Notes: a model not told the origin generated them from the letters alone. Counted from the stretch's first letter, positions 44,028 through 53,242 are shown. The stretch is 64,000 bases of DNA from Caulobacter segnis (GCF_003243465.1 NZ_QFQZ01000016.1:1-64000); one strand, 5' to 3'. Translations and numbers: made by a program.

Positions 44028-44201
44028 CTAGTGCATTCGCGATCGAAGGCCTTCGATCTCTTCCTTCAGCCTAAGCTTCTGCCGCTTGAGCTCCCTGAGC
44101 AGCGTTGGGTCGTAACCGGGTCGATTGGTCTCCTCCTGGATCTTGCGATCGAGGTTCTCGTGACGGGACCCAAGCTCGCGGATACGGGATTCGATGGCCA
44201 T
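44028..44201 (-). CDS. YdcH-like DUF465 small coiled-coil protein
   Basis: A 57-residue protein (MAIESRIRELGSRHENLDRKI..., ending EEIEGLRSRMH) with the DUF465 pattern of a helical hairpin: an H-x2-L-D-x2-I turn, the PGYDP loop and an L-x2-L-K-R-Q-K-L-x-L-K-E second helix. Function unknown. AAGGAG lies 9 bases upstream of the ATG at 44201. A second DUF465 gene lies 1.3 kb away. Confidence 0.88.
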   Translation of the reverse strand: MAIESRIRELGSRHENLDRKIQEETNRPGYDPTLLRELKRQKLRLKEEIEGLRSRMH

Positions 44202-44330
44202 GGCTCTCGGCTCCTTGCTGTTGGAGAGGAAAGTGAACACCCGCTGCGCGAGGCTGTCAGATCACATATGATTGCAACCGGCGGCGCTTGACGTCGCCGT
44301 TTTTGCTCCCATGACGGACGAACATTCACC

Positions 44331-44960
44331 ATGACCGAGCTTTCGCAGACCGTTGATCGACAAAGACTAGCGGTCGGCATCACCGGCGCCTCCGGCGTCG
44401 TCTACGGCCTGCGGATGCTGGATGCGCTACGCGAGCTGGGCGTCGAGAGCCACCTCGTTCTGTCCAAATCGGCGGCGTTGACGCTCGCCCAGGAGGCAGA
44501 CCTGACGGTCTCCGAGGTCAACGCCATGGCCGACGTTGTCCACCGCGCCGCCGACGTCGGCGCCTCGATCGCTTCCGGCTCGTTCCGGACCCTGGGCATG
44601 GTCGTCGCGCCATGCTCGGTGCGGACGATGAGCGAGATCGCCACAGGCGTAACGTCTTCGCTGCTGACCCGCGCCGCCGACGTGACCTTGAAGGAGCGCC
44701 GGACCCTCGTCCTGATGATCCGCGAGACGCCGCTGCACCTGGGCCACCTGCGGACCATGACCAAGCTGGCCGAGATGGGCGCGGTGATCGCTCCGCCGCT
44801 GCCGGCCTTCTACGCCAAGCCCGCCACGATCGCCGAGATGGTCGACCAGTCGGTGGGCCGGGTCCTGGACCTGTTCGACCTCTCCTGGCGGCCGGTGAAG
44901 CGCTGGGGCGAGGACCTGGAGACCATCACCGGCAAGGGCGATTCTGGGGGCGAGGGTTAA
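44331..44960 (+). CDS. ubiX: Flavin prenyltransferase UbiX
   Basis: A 209-residue flavoprotein. The FMN-binding motif VGITGASGVVYGLRMLDAL is near residue 15, followed by SGSFRTLGMVVAPCSVRTMSEIATGV near 83-107 and KERRTLVLMIRETPLHLGHLRTMTKLAEMGAVIAPP near 122-157, with a late Tyr-Ala-Lys-Pro segment. It makes prenylated FMN for the UbiD decarboxylase in ubiquinone synthesis. The gene is followed after 5 bases by a TIGR02444 gene, so the two are probably co-transcribed. Confidence 0.95.
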   Translation: MTELSQTVDRQRLAVGITGASGVVYGLRMLDALRELGVESHLVLSKSAALTLAQEADLTVSEVNAMADVVHRAADVGASIASGSFRTLGMVVAPCSVRTMSEIATGVTSSLLTRAADVTLKERRTLVLMIRETPLHLGHLRTMTKLAEMGAVIAPPLPAFYAKPATIAEMVDQSVGRVLDLFDLSWRPVKRWGEDLETITGKGDSGGEG

Positions 44961-44965
44961 CGGCG

Positions 44966-45427
44966 ATGCGGATCTGGGACTGGGCCCTGGAGGTCTATGC
45001 GCGACAACCTGTCGCGGACGCCTGCCTGAACCTGCAGGACGGTCACGGCCAGAACGTGCCCTACCTGCTGTGGGCCGCCTGGGCCGCGGGCGAGGGCCGC
45101 TCGGCGGACCTGAAGGTGGCCGCCCGGCTGATGCGCGACTGGGACGCCGAGATCGGCGCGCCGCTGCGCGGCGTGCGCCGGGCTCTGAAGCCCGCGCGCC
45201 CGCCGGTCGACGACGCGGCCAAGGAGGCGCTGCGCGACGCGGTCAAAAAGGTCGAGCTGCAGGGCGAGCGCGTGCTGCTGGAAAGCCTGGAGGCCTTGAC
45301 CGGTCCGGCGGGCGATCCGGCCTCGCTGATCGACGGCCTCGTCGCCGCCGCCGAAGCCTCCGGAGACCCGCCGCGCCGGGCGGCGCTGGAGCGCCTCGCG
45401 AACGCCCTTGAAAATAAGGCGCTTTAA
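44966..45427 (+). CDS. TIGR02444 family protein
   Basis: A 153-residue helical protein beginning MRIWDWALEVYARQPVADACLNLQD then NVPYLLWAAWAAGEGR, the TIGR02444 signature; function unknown. The chain is rich in Ala, Arg and Leu and has no membrane segment. It starts 5 bases after the ubiX stop, so it belongs to the ubiX transcription unit, but that is not evidence for a ubiquinone role. Confidence 0.8.
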   Translation: MRIWDWALEVYARQPVADACLNLQDGHGQNVPYLLWAAWAAGEGRSADLKVAARLMRDWDAEIGAPLRGVRRALKPARPPVDDAAKEALRDAVKKVELQGERVLLESLEALTGPAGDPASLIDGLVAAAEASGDPPRRAALERLANALENKAL

Positions 45428-45486
45428 GCGCCTTTACCGGTCGTCAGCCTTTCCCATCTATTCTTCTAACGGGCCCATCTGAGATC

Positions 45487-45714
45487 ATGTCCATGAACGA
45501 CGACGATCCGTCGGACGACTCCGACATCGCGATCGAACGCCGCCTCGCCGACCTGCGCGAGGAGCACAAGGATCTCGACGACGCCATCAAGGCGCTGGAA
45601 GAGCGCTACCAGCCCGACATGCTGCAGATCGCCCGCCTGAAGCGGAAGAAGCTGGCCCTGAAGGACGAGATCATCCGGCTGGAAGACCTGCTGATGCCGG
45701 ACATCATCGCGTAA
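45487..45714 (+). CDS. YdcH-like DUF465 small coiled-coil protein
   Basis: A 75-residue protein with an acidic leader (MNDDDPSDDSDIAIERRLADLREEHKDLDDAIKALEER) and a second helix (IARLKRKKLALKDEIIRLEDLL), the DUF465 helical hairpin. It is a paralogue of the 57-residue protein at 44.1 kb, with a longer acidic N-terminus. Two in-frame ATGs (45487, 45493) are possible. Its end is 3 bases from the stop of the M61 peptidase gene on the other strand. Confidence 0.88.
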   Translation: MSMNDDDPSDDSDIAIERRLADLREEHKDLDDAIKALEERYQPDMLQIARLKRKKLALKDEIIRLEDLLMPDIIA

Positions 45715-45717
45715 GAC

Positions 45718-47430
45718 TTAGCCAGCCACCGCCTTGACGCAGGCGGCGCGGGCCTGAGGCGTCAGGTCGGCGGGCAAGACGATCCGCTGGAAGCTGACCA
45801 TGGTCTTGCCCTCGGGCTTGAAGCGGATCGACCGCTGTGCGCCCTGGGCGTCGCTGACCTGATATTCGATCTCGACCGAACTATCTCCGAGCTTGCCGCC
45901 CTTGGCGCCCAGCCGCTTCATGCCGTCGCGCAGCCCGGCGGCATAGGCGGGACCATCCGGCGCGACGCCGGTGAACACGCCGCTCGCGCGACTGGCGTCG
46001 GCGTCGAACCCGCGGTCGAAGATCGGCCTGGTGATGCGTTCAACCGTCAGGCAGCCGCCGAAGGCGTCCGGCGGCAGGACGACCGTCTCGCCCCTGTCGA
46101 TCCAGCGGGCGAGGTCCGGCGCCAGGTCGACGCCGGTCCGGACCTTCAGCACGCGCGGCATCAGGATCGCGGCGCTGTGGTCCCATTCGGCCGGATTTCG
46201 GCCCTTGGCATAGTCGCGCATGGCCAGCATCAGCGGATCGAGACCGCCCTGCGGCTGGAGCCGTTGGTCGACCAGAACCGCGATCAGGGCGCCACGCTGG
46301 TAGGGCAGCTTCTGGGCGCTGTTGTCGCGCCAGAAGCGGGCGGCGATTTCGGCGTTCGGCGCGTCGCGAACCGGGGAGGTCCCATAGACCTGCAGGACCT
46401 CGTTCCAGGCGTCGACGAAGGCCTCGAGATCGACGAGCCCCGAACGCAGGGACAGCTTTCGCGCGTAGTAGTCCGTGAAGCCTTCGCTGAACCAGTAGCC
46501 CAACGGCTCGTCCGGACCTTCCTTGAGCCCGCCGATGCGCGCCGAGTTCCAGGTGTGGAAATACTCGTGCGCCAGGAACAGGCGGTAGTCGTCCAGCGGA
46601 GAGCCCTGGGTGGCGATCACGGCGAAGGCGTCGCCCAGGCCCGTGCCGCGACGCGAGGTCCAGCCCTGCGGGGCGCTTTGGCCCGCCAGGGTGATCAGGA
46701 AGGGCTCCTTGCCGTCGCCCCAGAAGGCTCGATTGGCGGCCAGGACGCGCGCGCTCATGTCGGCGAACGCCGCCGGCGTGAAGGCGAAGGTCCCCCGGAC
46801 CGCCACGCGCAGGGGCGCGCCGCCCGCATCCCTTTGCAGCACCGTCAGGTCCCTGGCGGCGATGGCGACGCTGTCGCGCAGCACGGCCACCGTGCCCTTT
46901 CCGGCGCCCAGGCTTTCCAGATCCGAGGCGAAGACCAGGTTCGATCCGGCCGGATCCCAGGTGAAGCGCGCCTTGTCCTCGTCGCGTCCCTCGGCGGTGA
47001 CGAAGATCGTCTCGCCGATCACATAGACGCTGTCCGGTCCGATGATCGGCTGGGCGAAGTTCGGACTGTTGACGGGCGGCTCGCCGTCATAGGCGGAAAC
47101 CACCCGGTAGCGGACGGTCAGCGGCGCGCGGGGCCTGGACTTCACCAGCCGGAAATCGTCGCCCTGCGCGACAACCGCCCCGCCCTCGACCGTGAGGTCC
47201 TTGACGAAGCGCCACAGCTTCTCGCCGCCGCCCCAGTCGCCCGGCAGCCGCAGCCGGGTCTGGCCGTCGGCGTCGGCCGGCAGGGTGATCGTCACCGCCA
47301 GCGCGGTCACCTTGCCGTTCTCCAGCACGGGAGACAGGCGATAGGCGTCGACGGCGGGTTTGGGCGCGGCCGCCATGGCCGGCGCGGCGAGCAGGGCGAC
47401 CAGCGTCGCCGCGAGACATCTACGGATCAA
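45718..47430 (-). CDS. M61 family metallopeptidase (glycyl aminopeptidase-like)
   Basis: A 570-residue secreted protein with a signal peptide (MIRRCLAATLVALLAAPAMAA). The zinc site is HEYFHTWNSARIGG near residue 288, with the third ligand Glu in LGYWFSEGFTDYYA about 25 residues later. The C-terminal 90 residues (FDRGFDADASRASGVFTGVAPDGPAYAAGLRDGMKRLG) form a PDZ-like domain. M61 enzymes release N-terminal Gly/Ala from peptides. It is likely periplasmic. Confidence 0.9.
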   Translation of the reverse strand: MIRRCLAATLVALLAAPAMAAAPKPAVDAYRLSPVLENGKVTALAVTITLPADADGQTRLRLPGDWGGGEKLWRFVKDLTVEGGAVVAQGDDFRLVKSRPRAPLTVRYRVVSAYDGEPPVNSPNFAQPIIGPDSVYVIGETIFVTAEGRDEDKARFTWDPAGSNLVFASDLESLGAGKGTVAVLRDSVAIAARDLTVLQRDAGGAPLRVAVRGTFAFTPAAFADMSARVLAANRAFWGDGKEPFLITLAGQSAPQGWTSRRGTGLGDAFAVIATQGSPLDDYRLFLAHEYFHTWNSARIGGLKEGPDEPLGYWFSEGFTDYYARKLSLRSGLVDLEAFVDAWNEVLQVYGTSPVRDAPNAEIAARFWRDNSAQKLPYQRGALIAVLVDQRLQPQGGLDPLMLAMRDYAKGRNPAEWDHSAAILMPRVLKVRTGVDLAPDLARWIDRGETVVLPPDAFGGCLTVERITRPIFDRGFDADASRASGVFTGVAPDGPAYAAGLRDGMKRLGAKGGKLGDSSVEIEYQVSDAQGAQRSIRFKPEGKTMVSFQRIVLPADLTPQARAACVKAVAG

Positions 47431-47512
47431 GGCAAGCCCCCGGAAACTTGGCCATGACCCTAGGTTGGGCGAGGGGCTCGGGTCAGCTTAAACTTCTGTC
47501 AGGCGGCCAGCG

Positions 47513-48607
47513 CTACGCCGCCTGCGGCTGCGGCCGCTTGGGCAGCTTGGCCCAGAAGATCCTGCGCAGCAGCCTATCGACCGGCCGCTCGACCAGCCGG
47601 TAGATCGCGTAGCCGACGGCGTTCGCCGACACCACCAGGGCGATAATCAGCAGCAGTGGATGATCCAGGACGGCCGGCAGTTTGGACCAGGCCCGCAAGC
47701 CCAGGTTCAGGATCCGCGTATGAAACAGATAGGTGCTGAACGAGGCGCTCCCGCACGCGACCAGCAACCGGGCCACCCAACCGTCGGCGGGCGTGTGATC
47801 GGCGATGCAGACCACGACGATGATCGCCGCCAGCACGCCGAACACCACTTGCCACTCCAGCGAGACCGGAAAGGTGACGCCGCCGAAGTGAAAGATCGCC
47901 GCCGCCAGGGCGACCAGGGCCAGCGAGGCGGGAATCGACCAGCGCATGCCGGTCCAGGGCCCGAACCGGCGCTCGGCCATGCCGAGCATCATGCCGAACG
48001 CGAAATAGAGCAGGACCGGGTCGGCCCAGAACTGGAGCGCCGTGGTCGGCGGCGTATAGGGCGCGAGCGGGCGCATCAGGGCGCCGACGCCCACCAGCAG
48101 CATCAGCAGCGCCAGCAGGATCTTCGCCGACCACGCACGGGGCGCCAGCAGCATCACGGCGAATAGGGCGTAGAAGAACATCTCGTAATTGAGCGTCCAG
48201 CCCTGGCCGACGATGGGATGCATCGGCTGATCGAACGACGGGCCGTAGGGGATGAACAGCAGGGACTTGACGATCTCGCCCATCGTCGGGGGAGCGCCCT
48301 TCAGGCTATCGGTGAGGACCTGGGCCAGGGTCGCGATGTAGTAGAGCGGGACGATGCGCAGCAGGCGTCGGGCGCCGAAATCGACCGCGGTCGCCGGCCC
48401 GCCGGGAACAGACGCCGTCGTGCGGACCATCAGAAAGCCGCTGATCACGAAGAAGACCACGACGCCCATCATGCCCAGCAGATACGCGTAGGGTGTGATC
48501 TCCGCGGGCAGGGAGCCCGCCGCCACCAGGCTGGTCAGCCCATGATCGGCGACGACAAGGCTCGCCGCGACACCCCGAAGCATCTCCAGGTGGGGCAGCT
48601 TGCTCAT
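47513..48607 (-). CDS. Membrane acyltransferase family 3 (OafA/YrhL type)
   Basis: A 364-residue protein with about ten membrane helices. It starts LPHLEMLRGVAASLVVADHGL, where the family motif R-G-x-A-A and a conserved His are seen in helix 1; a later GVVVFFVISGFLMVRT and RRLLRIVPLYYIATL are also diagnostic. It probably O-acetylates a surface polysaccharide. A second, distant member lies at 52-53 kb. It is upstream of the M61 gene on the same strand with an 82-base gap. Confidence 0.88.
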   Translation of the reverse strand: MSKLPHLEMLRGVAASLVVADHGLTSLVAAGSLPAEITPYAYLLGMMGVVVFFVISGFLMVRTTASVPGGPATAVDFGARRLLRIVPLYYIATLAQVLTDSLKGAPPTMGEIVKSLLFIPYGPSFDQPMHPIVGQGWTLNYEMFFYALFAVMLLAPRAWSAKILLALLMLLVGVGALMRPLAPYTPPTTALQFWADPVLLYFAFGMMLGMAERRFGPWTGMRWSIPASLALVALAAAIFHFGGVTFPVSLEWQVVFGVLAAIIVVVCIADHTPADGWVARLLVACGSASFSTYLFHTRILNLGLRAWSKLPAVLDHPLLLIIALVVSANAVGYAIYRLVERPVDRLLRRIFWAKLPKRPQPQAA

Positions 48608-49014
48608 CTTGCGGCGTTCGGCAGGCGATCGGGGATCGCGTGGAAGCGGGCGTCGAAGGTCTGGGCCGGCTGCCGGGATCTACGAGGATCTTGGCCGGAC
48701 GATAGACGCGGGGTGGGTCTGCTTACGACGCCGTGGGGGCTGAGGAGCCGATGTCCTCGCCCAGCCGTCGGCGCACGTCTTGCGGCCCATGCCAACACGC
48801 AAATGATCCAGGCGAGCCGCGATACGCGCGAGCCGCGATACGGGTTGTCGGTAAACGAGGCGCCGGCTAGGGGAACTGACTTGGGTCCAAGCGAGCGACC
48901 GCTTGAACTGTACACGCCGCCGATGGGGCTGCAACTCTAAATCGGCGCTGGGGATCCGTCACTCGCGTCTGGAGATGTGACGCCGCGCCGGTTGCGCAGA
49001 GGGGCGATCGCTCC
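48608..49014. other. Non-coding stretch with a 16-bp tandem repeat
   Basis: I find no supported gene in these 407 bases; the open frames are Arg-rich and lack a ribosome site. The only notable structure is a tandem duplication of GCGAGCCGCGATACG(C/G) at 48812-48827 and 48828-48843. The acyltransferase promoter must lie in the left part. Confidence 0.5.
48812..48843. repeat. Tandem 16-bp repeat
   Basis: Two adjacent copies of GCGAGCCGCGATACGC, differing only at the last base (C versus G). Purpose unknown; it may be a simple duplication. Confidence 0.7.
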
Positions 49015-49371
49015 CTAGCCGCGGACGGCTTCGAGCGCGCGGACGGTGTCCAGCAGACGTCCGGGCGTGATCGGCTTCTCCAGCCGGGCGTCGGCGTGCT
49101 GTTCGGGCCTGAGCAGGCGGGTGTCGACGCCGGAGGCCATCAGGGTCGCGGCGTGCGGGCAGGCGCGGCGCACGGCGCTGATCAGGTCGCCGCCGTTCAT
49201 CCGGGGCATCGTATGGTCGGTGATGACCAGATCGGGCGAGAAGCTGTCCAGCGCCTCGAAGGCCTCCAGGCCGTCGTGGCACAGCAAGACCTCGAAACCG
49301 GCCTCGGTCAGGGTGATCTCGTAGATCATCGATAGGACGGGATCGTCCTCGGCGATCAGAATTTTTTGCAT
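49015..49371 (-). CDS. Single-domain response regulator
   Basis: A 118-residue receiver domain with no output domain: acidic D9/D10, phospho-acceptor D52 (VITDHTMP), Ser80 at the switch position and K99 (RLEKPITPGR). The usual metal- and phosphate-binding set is complete, so it should be phosphorylated. Such stand-alone receivers (CheY/DivK-like) act by protein contact; no kinase gene is adjacent. The diguanylate cyclase gene lies upstream on the same strand after 237 bases. Confidence 0.9.
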   Translation of the reverse strand: MQKILIAEDDPVLSMIYEITLTEAGFEVLLCHDGLEAFEALDSFSPDLVITDHTMPRMNGGDLISAVRRACPHAATLMASGVDTRLLRPEQHADARLEKPITPGRLLDTVRALEAVRG

Positions 49372-49608
49372 CCGTCCCAGGCCGCCATGCTTAACAGATC
49401 TTGAAGACCATAGTCCCCGAACGCAGGGCGGTCGCCGTGCGATAAGGTCGCACGATCTTCGGTTGTCCTCGCCGATCCGAGGCCAAAAAAAGCCGATCGC
49501 GTCTTAAGTTTAGGTGTACGTGACGGGAAAGCTCGAAGGCGTTCGAAGGCGTGCAAATATAGCTAGCGTCTAAGCGCTAAGTCTCGCGCGGCCTAAACTC
49601 ACAAGACC

Positions 49609-50322
49609 TTACGCCGCCGCGGCCTTTCGCTTGCGCAGCAACATCGAGGTGGCCGCTTCCGCCAGGGCGATCTCTGGATCGTCGGCGATCTGGCGCACGC
49701 CAAAAGAAATGTGCAGCGGCGCCGACCACTCGCCGAACTCGACGGGCGTTCGCATCACCGCATCGGCCAGGGCGCCGGCCTTGGCCAGGGCGGTCTCCTG
49801 GTCGGCCTGGGCCAGGACCACCGCGAACTCGTCGCCGCCCAGCCGCCCGACCACGTCGCTGTCGCGGACATTGTCCTGCAGGCGGCGGGCCACGGCCTTC
49901 AGCGCCTGGTCGCCGGCGCCGTGGCCGAACCGGTCATTGACCGCCTTGAAGCCGTCCAGGTCAAAGACCGCCACGCTGGCCGGCGAGCCGTAGCGCTGGG
50001 CGAAGGCCACGACCCGCTTCATCTCGCGCAGGAAGGCCCGGCGGTTCAGGACCGGGGTCAGGACGTCCATATAGGCCAGGTTTTGCGCTTCGTTCAGCCG
50101 CAGCTTGAGCGCGGAGACCTCGTTCCGCAGGTCCTCGATCTCGGTCATCAGGGTCTGCAGGGCCTCGATCACCGGGGGCGTCAGGTCGGTTGCGGCCAGG
50201 CCCAGGAAGGCGGCGCTGTCGGGCGCCGACACCTCGCGGACCGCGACCTGCGCCCCGGCGCGCGCCAGGGCCCGCTTGCGGATGGCGGCGAAGGGTTCGG
50301 TTCGGGCGCCGGTGATCTTCAT
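49609..50322 (-). CDS. GGDEF diguanylate cyclase
   Basis: A 237-residue protein. Residues 50-80 (VIEALQTLMTEIEDLRNEVSALKLRLNEAQ) form a coiled coil that should promote dimerisation. The GGDEF domain follows: FDLDGFKAVND near 120-130 and the active-site GGDEF at 162-166, with an intact product-inhibition I-site RDSD (R153-D156) five residues before. It therefore should make c-di-GMP and be feedback-inhibited. There is no membrane segment or sensory domain. It is divergent from purE. Confidence 0.92.
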   Translation of the reverse strand: MKITGARTEPFAAIRKRALARAGAQVAVREVSAPDSAAFLGLAATDLTPPVIEALQTLMTEIEDLRNEVSALKLRLNEAQNLAYMDVLTPVLNRRAFLREMKRVVAFAQRYGSPASVAVFDLDGFKAVNDRFGHGAGDQALKAVARRLQDNVRDSDVVGRLGGDEFAVVLAQADQETALAKAGALADAVMRTPVEFGEWSAPLHISFGVRQIADDPEIALAEAATSMLLRKRKAAAA

Positions 50323-50505
50323 GACCCTGGGGAATCGTTATGGCGCAGCTTGAAGATGGTTAACGGGAACCGCGCCGGGCGCAATCGGGGCGCCGATTGG
50401 TCGCAGGCGCGCGTCGTCGCACCTCGGCGTTTCGCGGTGTCCGGTGACGTTTTGGGCTTGCGCGAACGGGGCCGACGCGCATACGGGGCGGCTTTCATCA
50501 ACGGG

Positions 50506-51006
50506 ATGACGCCGATGTCTTCGACCACCCCGCCTGTCGCGATCATCATGGGCAGTCGCTCGGACTGGCCAACCATGAAGGGCGCCGCCGACGCGCTGGA
50601 CAGCCTGGGCGTGCCTTACGAGGCCAAGGTGGTCTCGGCCCACCGCACGCCCCAGCGCCTGTTCGAGTTCGCCACGGGCGCTGAAAAGGCCGGCTACAAG
50701 GTGATCATCGCCGGAGCGGGCGGCGCGGCCCACCTGCCGGGCATGGCCGCCTCGATGACCAACCTGCCGGTGCTGGGCGTCCCGGTGCAGTCCAAGGCGC
50801 TGTCGGGCCTCGATTCCCTGCTGTCGATCGTGCAGATGCCGGGCGGCATCCCCGTGGCGACCCTGGCGATCGGTGAGGCGGGCGCCAAGAACGCCGGCCT
50901 GCTGGCCGCCCAGATCCTGGCCCTGTCGGACGCGGCCCTGGCCCAGCGCCTGGCGGCCTTCCGCGCGGCCCAGACCGACAGCGTCGCCGAAAGCGTCGAG
51001 GACTAA
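50506..51006 (+). CDS. purE: 5-(carboxyamino)imidazole ribonucleotide mutase
   Basis: A 166-residue class I PurE: VAIIMGSRSDWPTMKGAADAL at the start, then VVSAHRTPQRLFEFATGAEKAGYKVIIAGAGGAAHLPGM and the GVPVQSKALSGLDSLLSIVQMPGGIPVATLAIG loop. It converts N5-CAIR to CAIR in purine synthesis and needs PurK, encoded 9 bases downstream. The start is ATG 50506 or 50515 (three codons later); neither has a strong SD. A CtrA half-site-like ATGGTTAA lies upstream at 50356. Confidence 0.95.
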   Translation: MTPMSSTTPPVAIIMGSRSDWPTMKGAADALDSLGVPYEAKVVSAHRTPQRLFEFATGAEKAGYKVIIAGAGGAAHLPGMAASMTNLPVLGVPVQSKALSGLDSLLSIVQMPGGIPVATLAIGEAGAKNAGLLAAQILALSDAALAQRLAAFRAAQTDSVAESVED

Positions 51007-51015
51007 GAGATCAAG

Positions 51016-52101
51016 ATGGCTGAGTTTCCCCTCGTTCCCGGCTCGACCATCGGCATCCTGGGCGGCGGGCAGCTGGGCCGGATGCTGGCCCAGGCCGCCG
51101 CGCGTCTCGGTTTCGACGTCGTGATCCAGGACCCGGAAGAGGCCTCGCCCGCCGGCCGCGTCGCCGCCCGCCAGATCGTCGCCGCCTATGACGACCGCTG
51201 GGCCCTCAAGCGCCTGGCCGAGGCCTGCGACGTCGTCACCTACGAGTTCGAGAACGTCCCGGCCGACACGGTCGCCGAACTGGCCGCCCTGGGCGCGGTG
51301 GTCTCGCCCGGCGCCAAGGCCCTGGCGGCCGCCCAGGATCGCGTGGCCGAGAAGACCTTCCTGGCCGAGATCGGCGTGCCGACCGTGGCCTTCGCCGCTG
51401 TCCACGACAGCGAGACCCTGGCCGAGGCCGTGGCCCGCATCGGCGCGCCGTCGCTGCTGAAGACCCGCCGCGAGGGCTATGACGGCAAGGGCCAGGCCTG
51501 GATCCAGCGCGCCAGCGAGGCCGAAGCCGCCTACGACCGCATCGGCCGCCAGGCCGCGATCCTCGAGGCCCCCGCCGACTTCGGGCGCGAACTGTCGGTG
51601 ATCGCCGCGCGCGGCCGCGACGGCGAGATCGCCTGCTACCCGGTCAGCGAGAACCATCACGAGAGCGGCGTCCTGCGCCGCACCGTCGCCCCGGCCAAGA
51701 TCACGCCGGCCACGCGCGACCAGGCCGAGGCCATCGCCGCCAAGATCCTCACGGCGCTCGACTATGTCGGCGTGATCGGGGTCGAGCTGTTCGAGCTGGC
51801 CGGCGGCAAGCTGCTGGTCAACGAGTTCGCCCCGCGCGTCCACAACACCGGCCACTGGACCCAGGACGGCTGCGAGGTCGACCAGTTCGAGCAGCACATC
51901 CGCGCCGTCGCCGGCTGGCCGCTGGGGCCGACGGAGCCGCACCACCACGTCGAGATGACCAACCTTCTGGGCGCCGACGTCGACGCCTGGAAGAAGCTGG
52001 CCGCCGAGCCCGAGACCCGCATCCACCTCTATGGCAAGGGCGAGGCTCGCCCTGGCCGCAAGATGGGCCACGTCAATCGGCTAAGACCGCTGCGGGACTG
52101 A
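51016..52101 (+). CDS. purK: 5-(carboxyamino)imidazole ribonucleotide synthase
   Basis: A 361-residue ATP-grasp enzyme: TIGILGGGQLGRMLAQAAARLGFDVVIQDP at the N-terminus, LKTRREGYDGKGQAWI near residue 154 for ATP binding, and VELFELAGGKLLVNEFAPRVHNTGHWTQDGC near 256-290. It makes N5-CAIR from AIR, ATP and bicarbonate. It is in an operon with purE. Its last 29 bases overlap the end of the acyltransferase gene on the opposite strand; the PurK tail MGHVNRLRP is intact. Confidence 0.96.
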   Translation: MAEFPLVPGSTIGILGGGQLGRMLAQAAARLGFDVVIQDPEEASPAGRVAARQIVAAYDDRWALKRLAEACDVVTYEFENVPADTVAELAALGAVVSPGAKALAAAQDRVAEKTFLAEIGVPTVAFAAVHDSETLAEAVARIGAPSLLKTRREGYDGKGQAWIQRASEAEAAYDRIGRQAAILEAPADFGRELSVIAARGRDGEIACYPVSENHHESGVLRRTVAPAKITPATRDQAEAIAAKILTALDYVGVIGVELFELAGGKLLVNEFAPRVHNTGHWTQDGCEVDQFEQHIRAVAGWPLGPTEPHHHVEMTNLLGADVDAWKKLAAEPETRIHLYGKGEARPGRKMGHVNRLRPLRD

Positions 52102-53062
52102 GGACGGGGCGGGGCGCTTCGGGGCTGAGCCGCGACTTCAGCTTCAGCGCCGGCTTCTCGACCAGGAACCAGGACAGGGCCGCGCAGGGCAGGACGGCCG
52201 CCAGCGAGGTCATCAGGGTCAACTCGCCGCGCTCGGCCAGCATCTGCTGCAGCGGAAAGCTGTAGATGTAGAGGCCGTACGACAGGTCGGCGGCCGGCCG
52301 GGGCAAGGGCAGGGCGCCGAGGCGGACGACCAGGGCCGGCAAGGCCAGGAACCAGACCGGCGTCGCCAGCAGCGGGACCGCCAGCACAGCCAGCCACAGG
52401 GGCGGCTTTACGCGGCTGGTCCAGAGCCAGGCGCCGGCGAGGAACAGGAAGCCGTTCAGGCTGGCCAGATAGGCGACGCGGAAGAGGTCGCTGCGCGCGT
52501 CGAGGTCCAGCCCGTGAAGGCCGATCGCCGCGCCTGCCGCCAGGGCCGCCAGCGAAGCCAGGGGGCTCGCCGTCGCCAGGCGCGCCGCGCCCAGGGCCGC
52601 GAGGGTGAGATAGGCGGTGAACTCCAGCCGCAGCGTCCAGAGCGACCCGTTGACCACCCCGGCCATCGGCGCGGACAGGAACACGCCTGGCAGGTCGTAG
52701 GTGACCGCATAGAGGCTGAGGTTCCTCAGCACGTAGCCGTAGGGCCCCTGGTCTCCGAGATAGTCCCCGAGGTCGATGGCGCTCACCAGCGGGCCGAGCA
52801 CGAAGGCGGTGAACAGCAGTGCGACGGCCAGGCTGGGAAAGATCCGCAGGGCGCGCTTGGCGACGAAGATCCCGACACTGGGCGCCCGCGCCAGGCTGCC
52901 GGCGACCAGGAAGCCGCTGATCACGAAGAAGATCCCAACCCCCAGCGCGCCCAGGTCGGCTCCCGCGCCGAGGATCGCGGGCGGACGGCCGTCCAGAACC
53001 CGCGCGTGATGGGCGACCACCAGGATCGCCGCGGCCAGCCGCAAATAGTCGTAGCCCCCCAT
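52073..53062 (-). CDS. Membrane acyltransferase family 3
   Basis: A 329-residue polytopic protein: YDYLRLAAAILVVAHHARVL in helix 1 with the catalytic-type His pair, LGVGIFFVISGFLVAGSLAR and FVAKRALRIFPSLAVALL. These are family 3 acyltransferase features, as in O-antigen or exopolysaccharide acetylases. The C-terminus overlaps the purK tail by 29 bases. The protein is a little shorter than typical members but has about ten helices. Confidence 0.87.
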   Translation of the reverse strand: MGGYDYLRLAAAILVVAHHARVLDGRPPAILGAGADLGALGVGIFFVISGFLVAGSLARAPSVGIFVAKRALRIFPSLAVALLFTAFVLGPLVSAIDLGDYLGDQGPYGYVLRNLSLYAVTYDLPGVFLSAPMAGVVNGSLWTLRLEFTAYLTLAALGAARLATASPLASLAALAAGAAIGLHGLDLDARSDLFRVAYLASLNGFLFLAGAWLWTSRVKPPLWLAVLAVPLLATPVWFLALPALVVRLGALPLPRPAADLSYGLYIYSFPLQQMLAERGELTLMTSLAAVLPCAALSWFLVEKPALKLKSRLSPEAPRPVLSPAAVLAD

Positions 53063-53242
53063 GGCCCCCCCATGACCCAGTCCCCGCGGGAATTTAGAGA
53101 CCGGATCAAGGGGAGCGGCAAGAACCGTGTGCGATTGGCCGGGCGGTGATCCTTCGGGCGCGGTGACTGACGCGCGAATGCCGAGGGATGCGGCAGGAGC
53201 GGCTCAGATATGGGGCCAGAACGCCTCGGACTGGCGGGCGGC

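Noticed and set aside
48680..48934. Possible small genes in the gap between acyltransferase and response regulator
   Set aside because: Arg/Ser/Pro-rich, no SD, and several overlapping frames are equally open, so none is favoured.
50356..50363. CtrA half-site ATGGTTAA upstream of purE and the diguanylate cyclase
   Set aside because: Only a half-site without a partner at the right spacing; too short to call in 64 kb.
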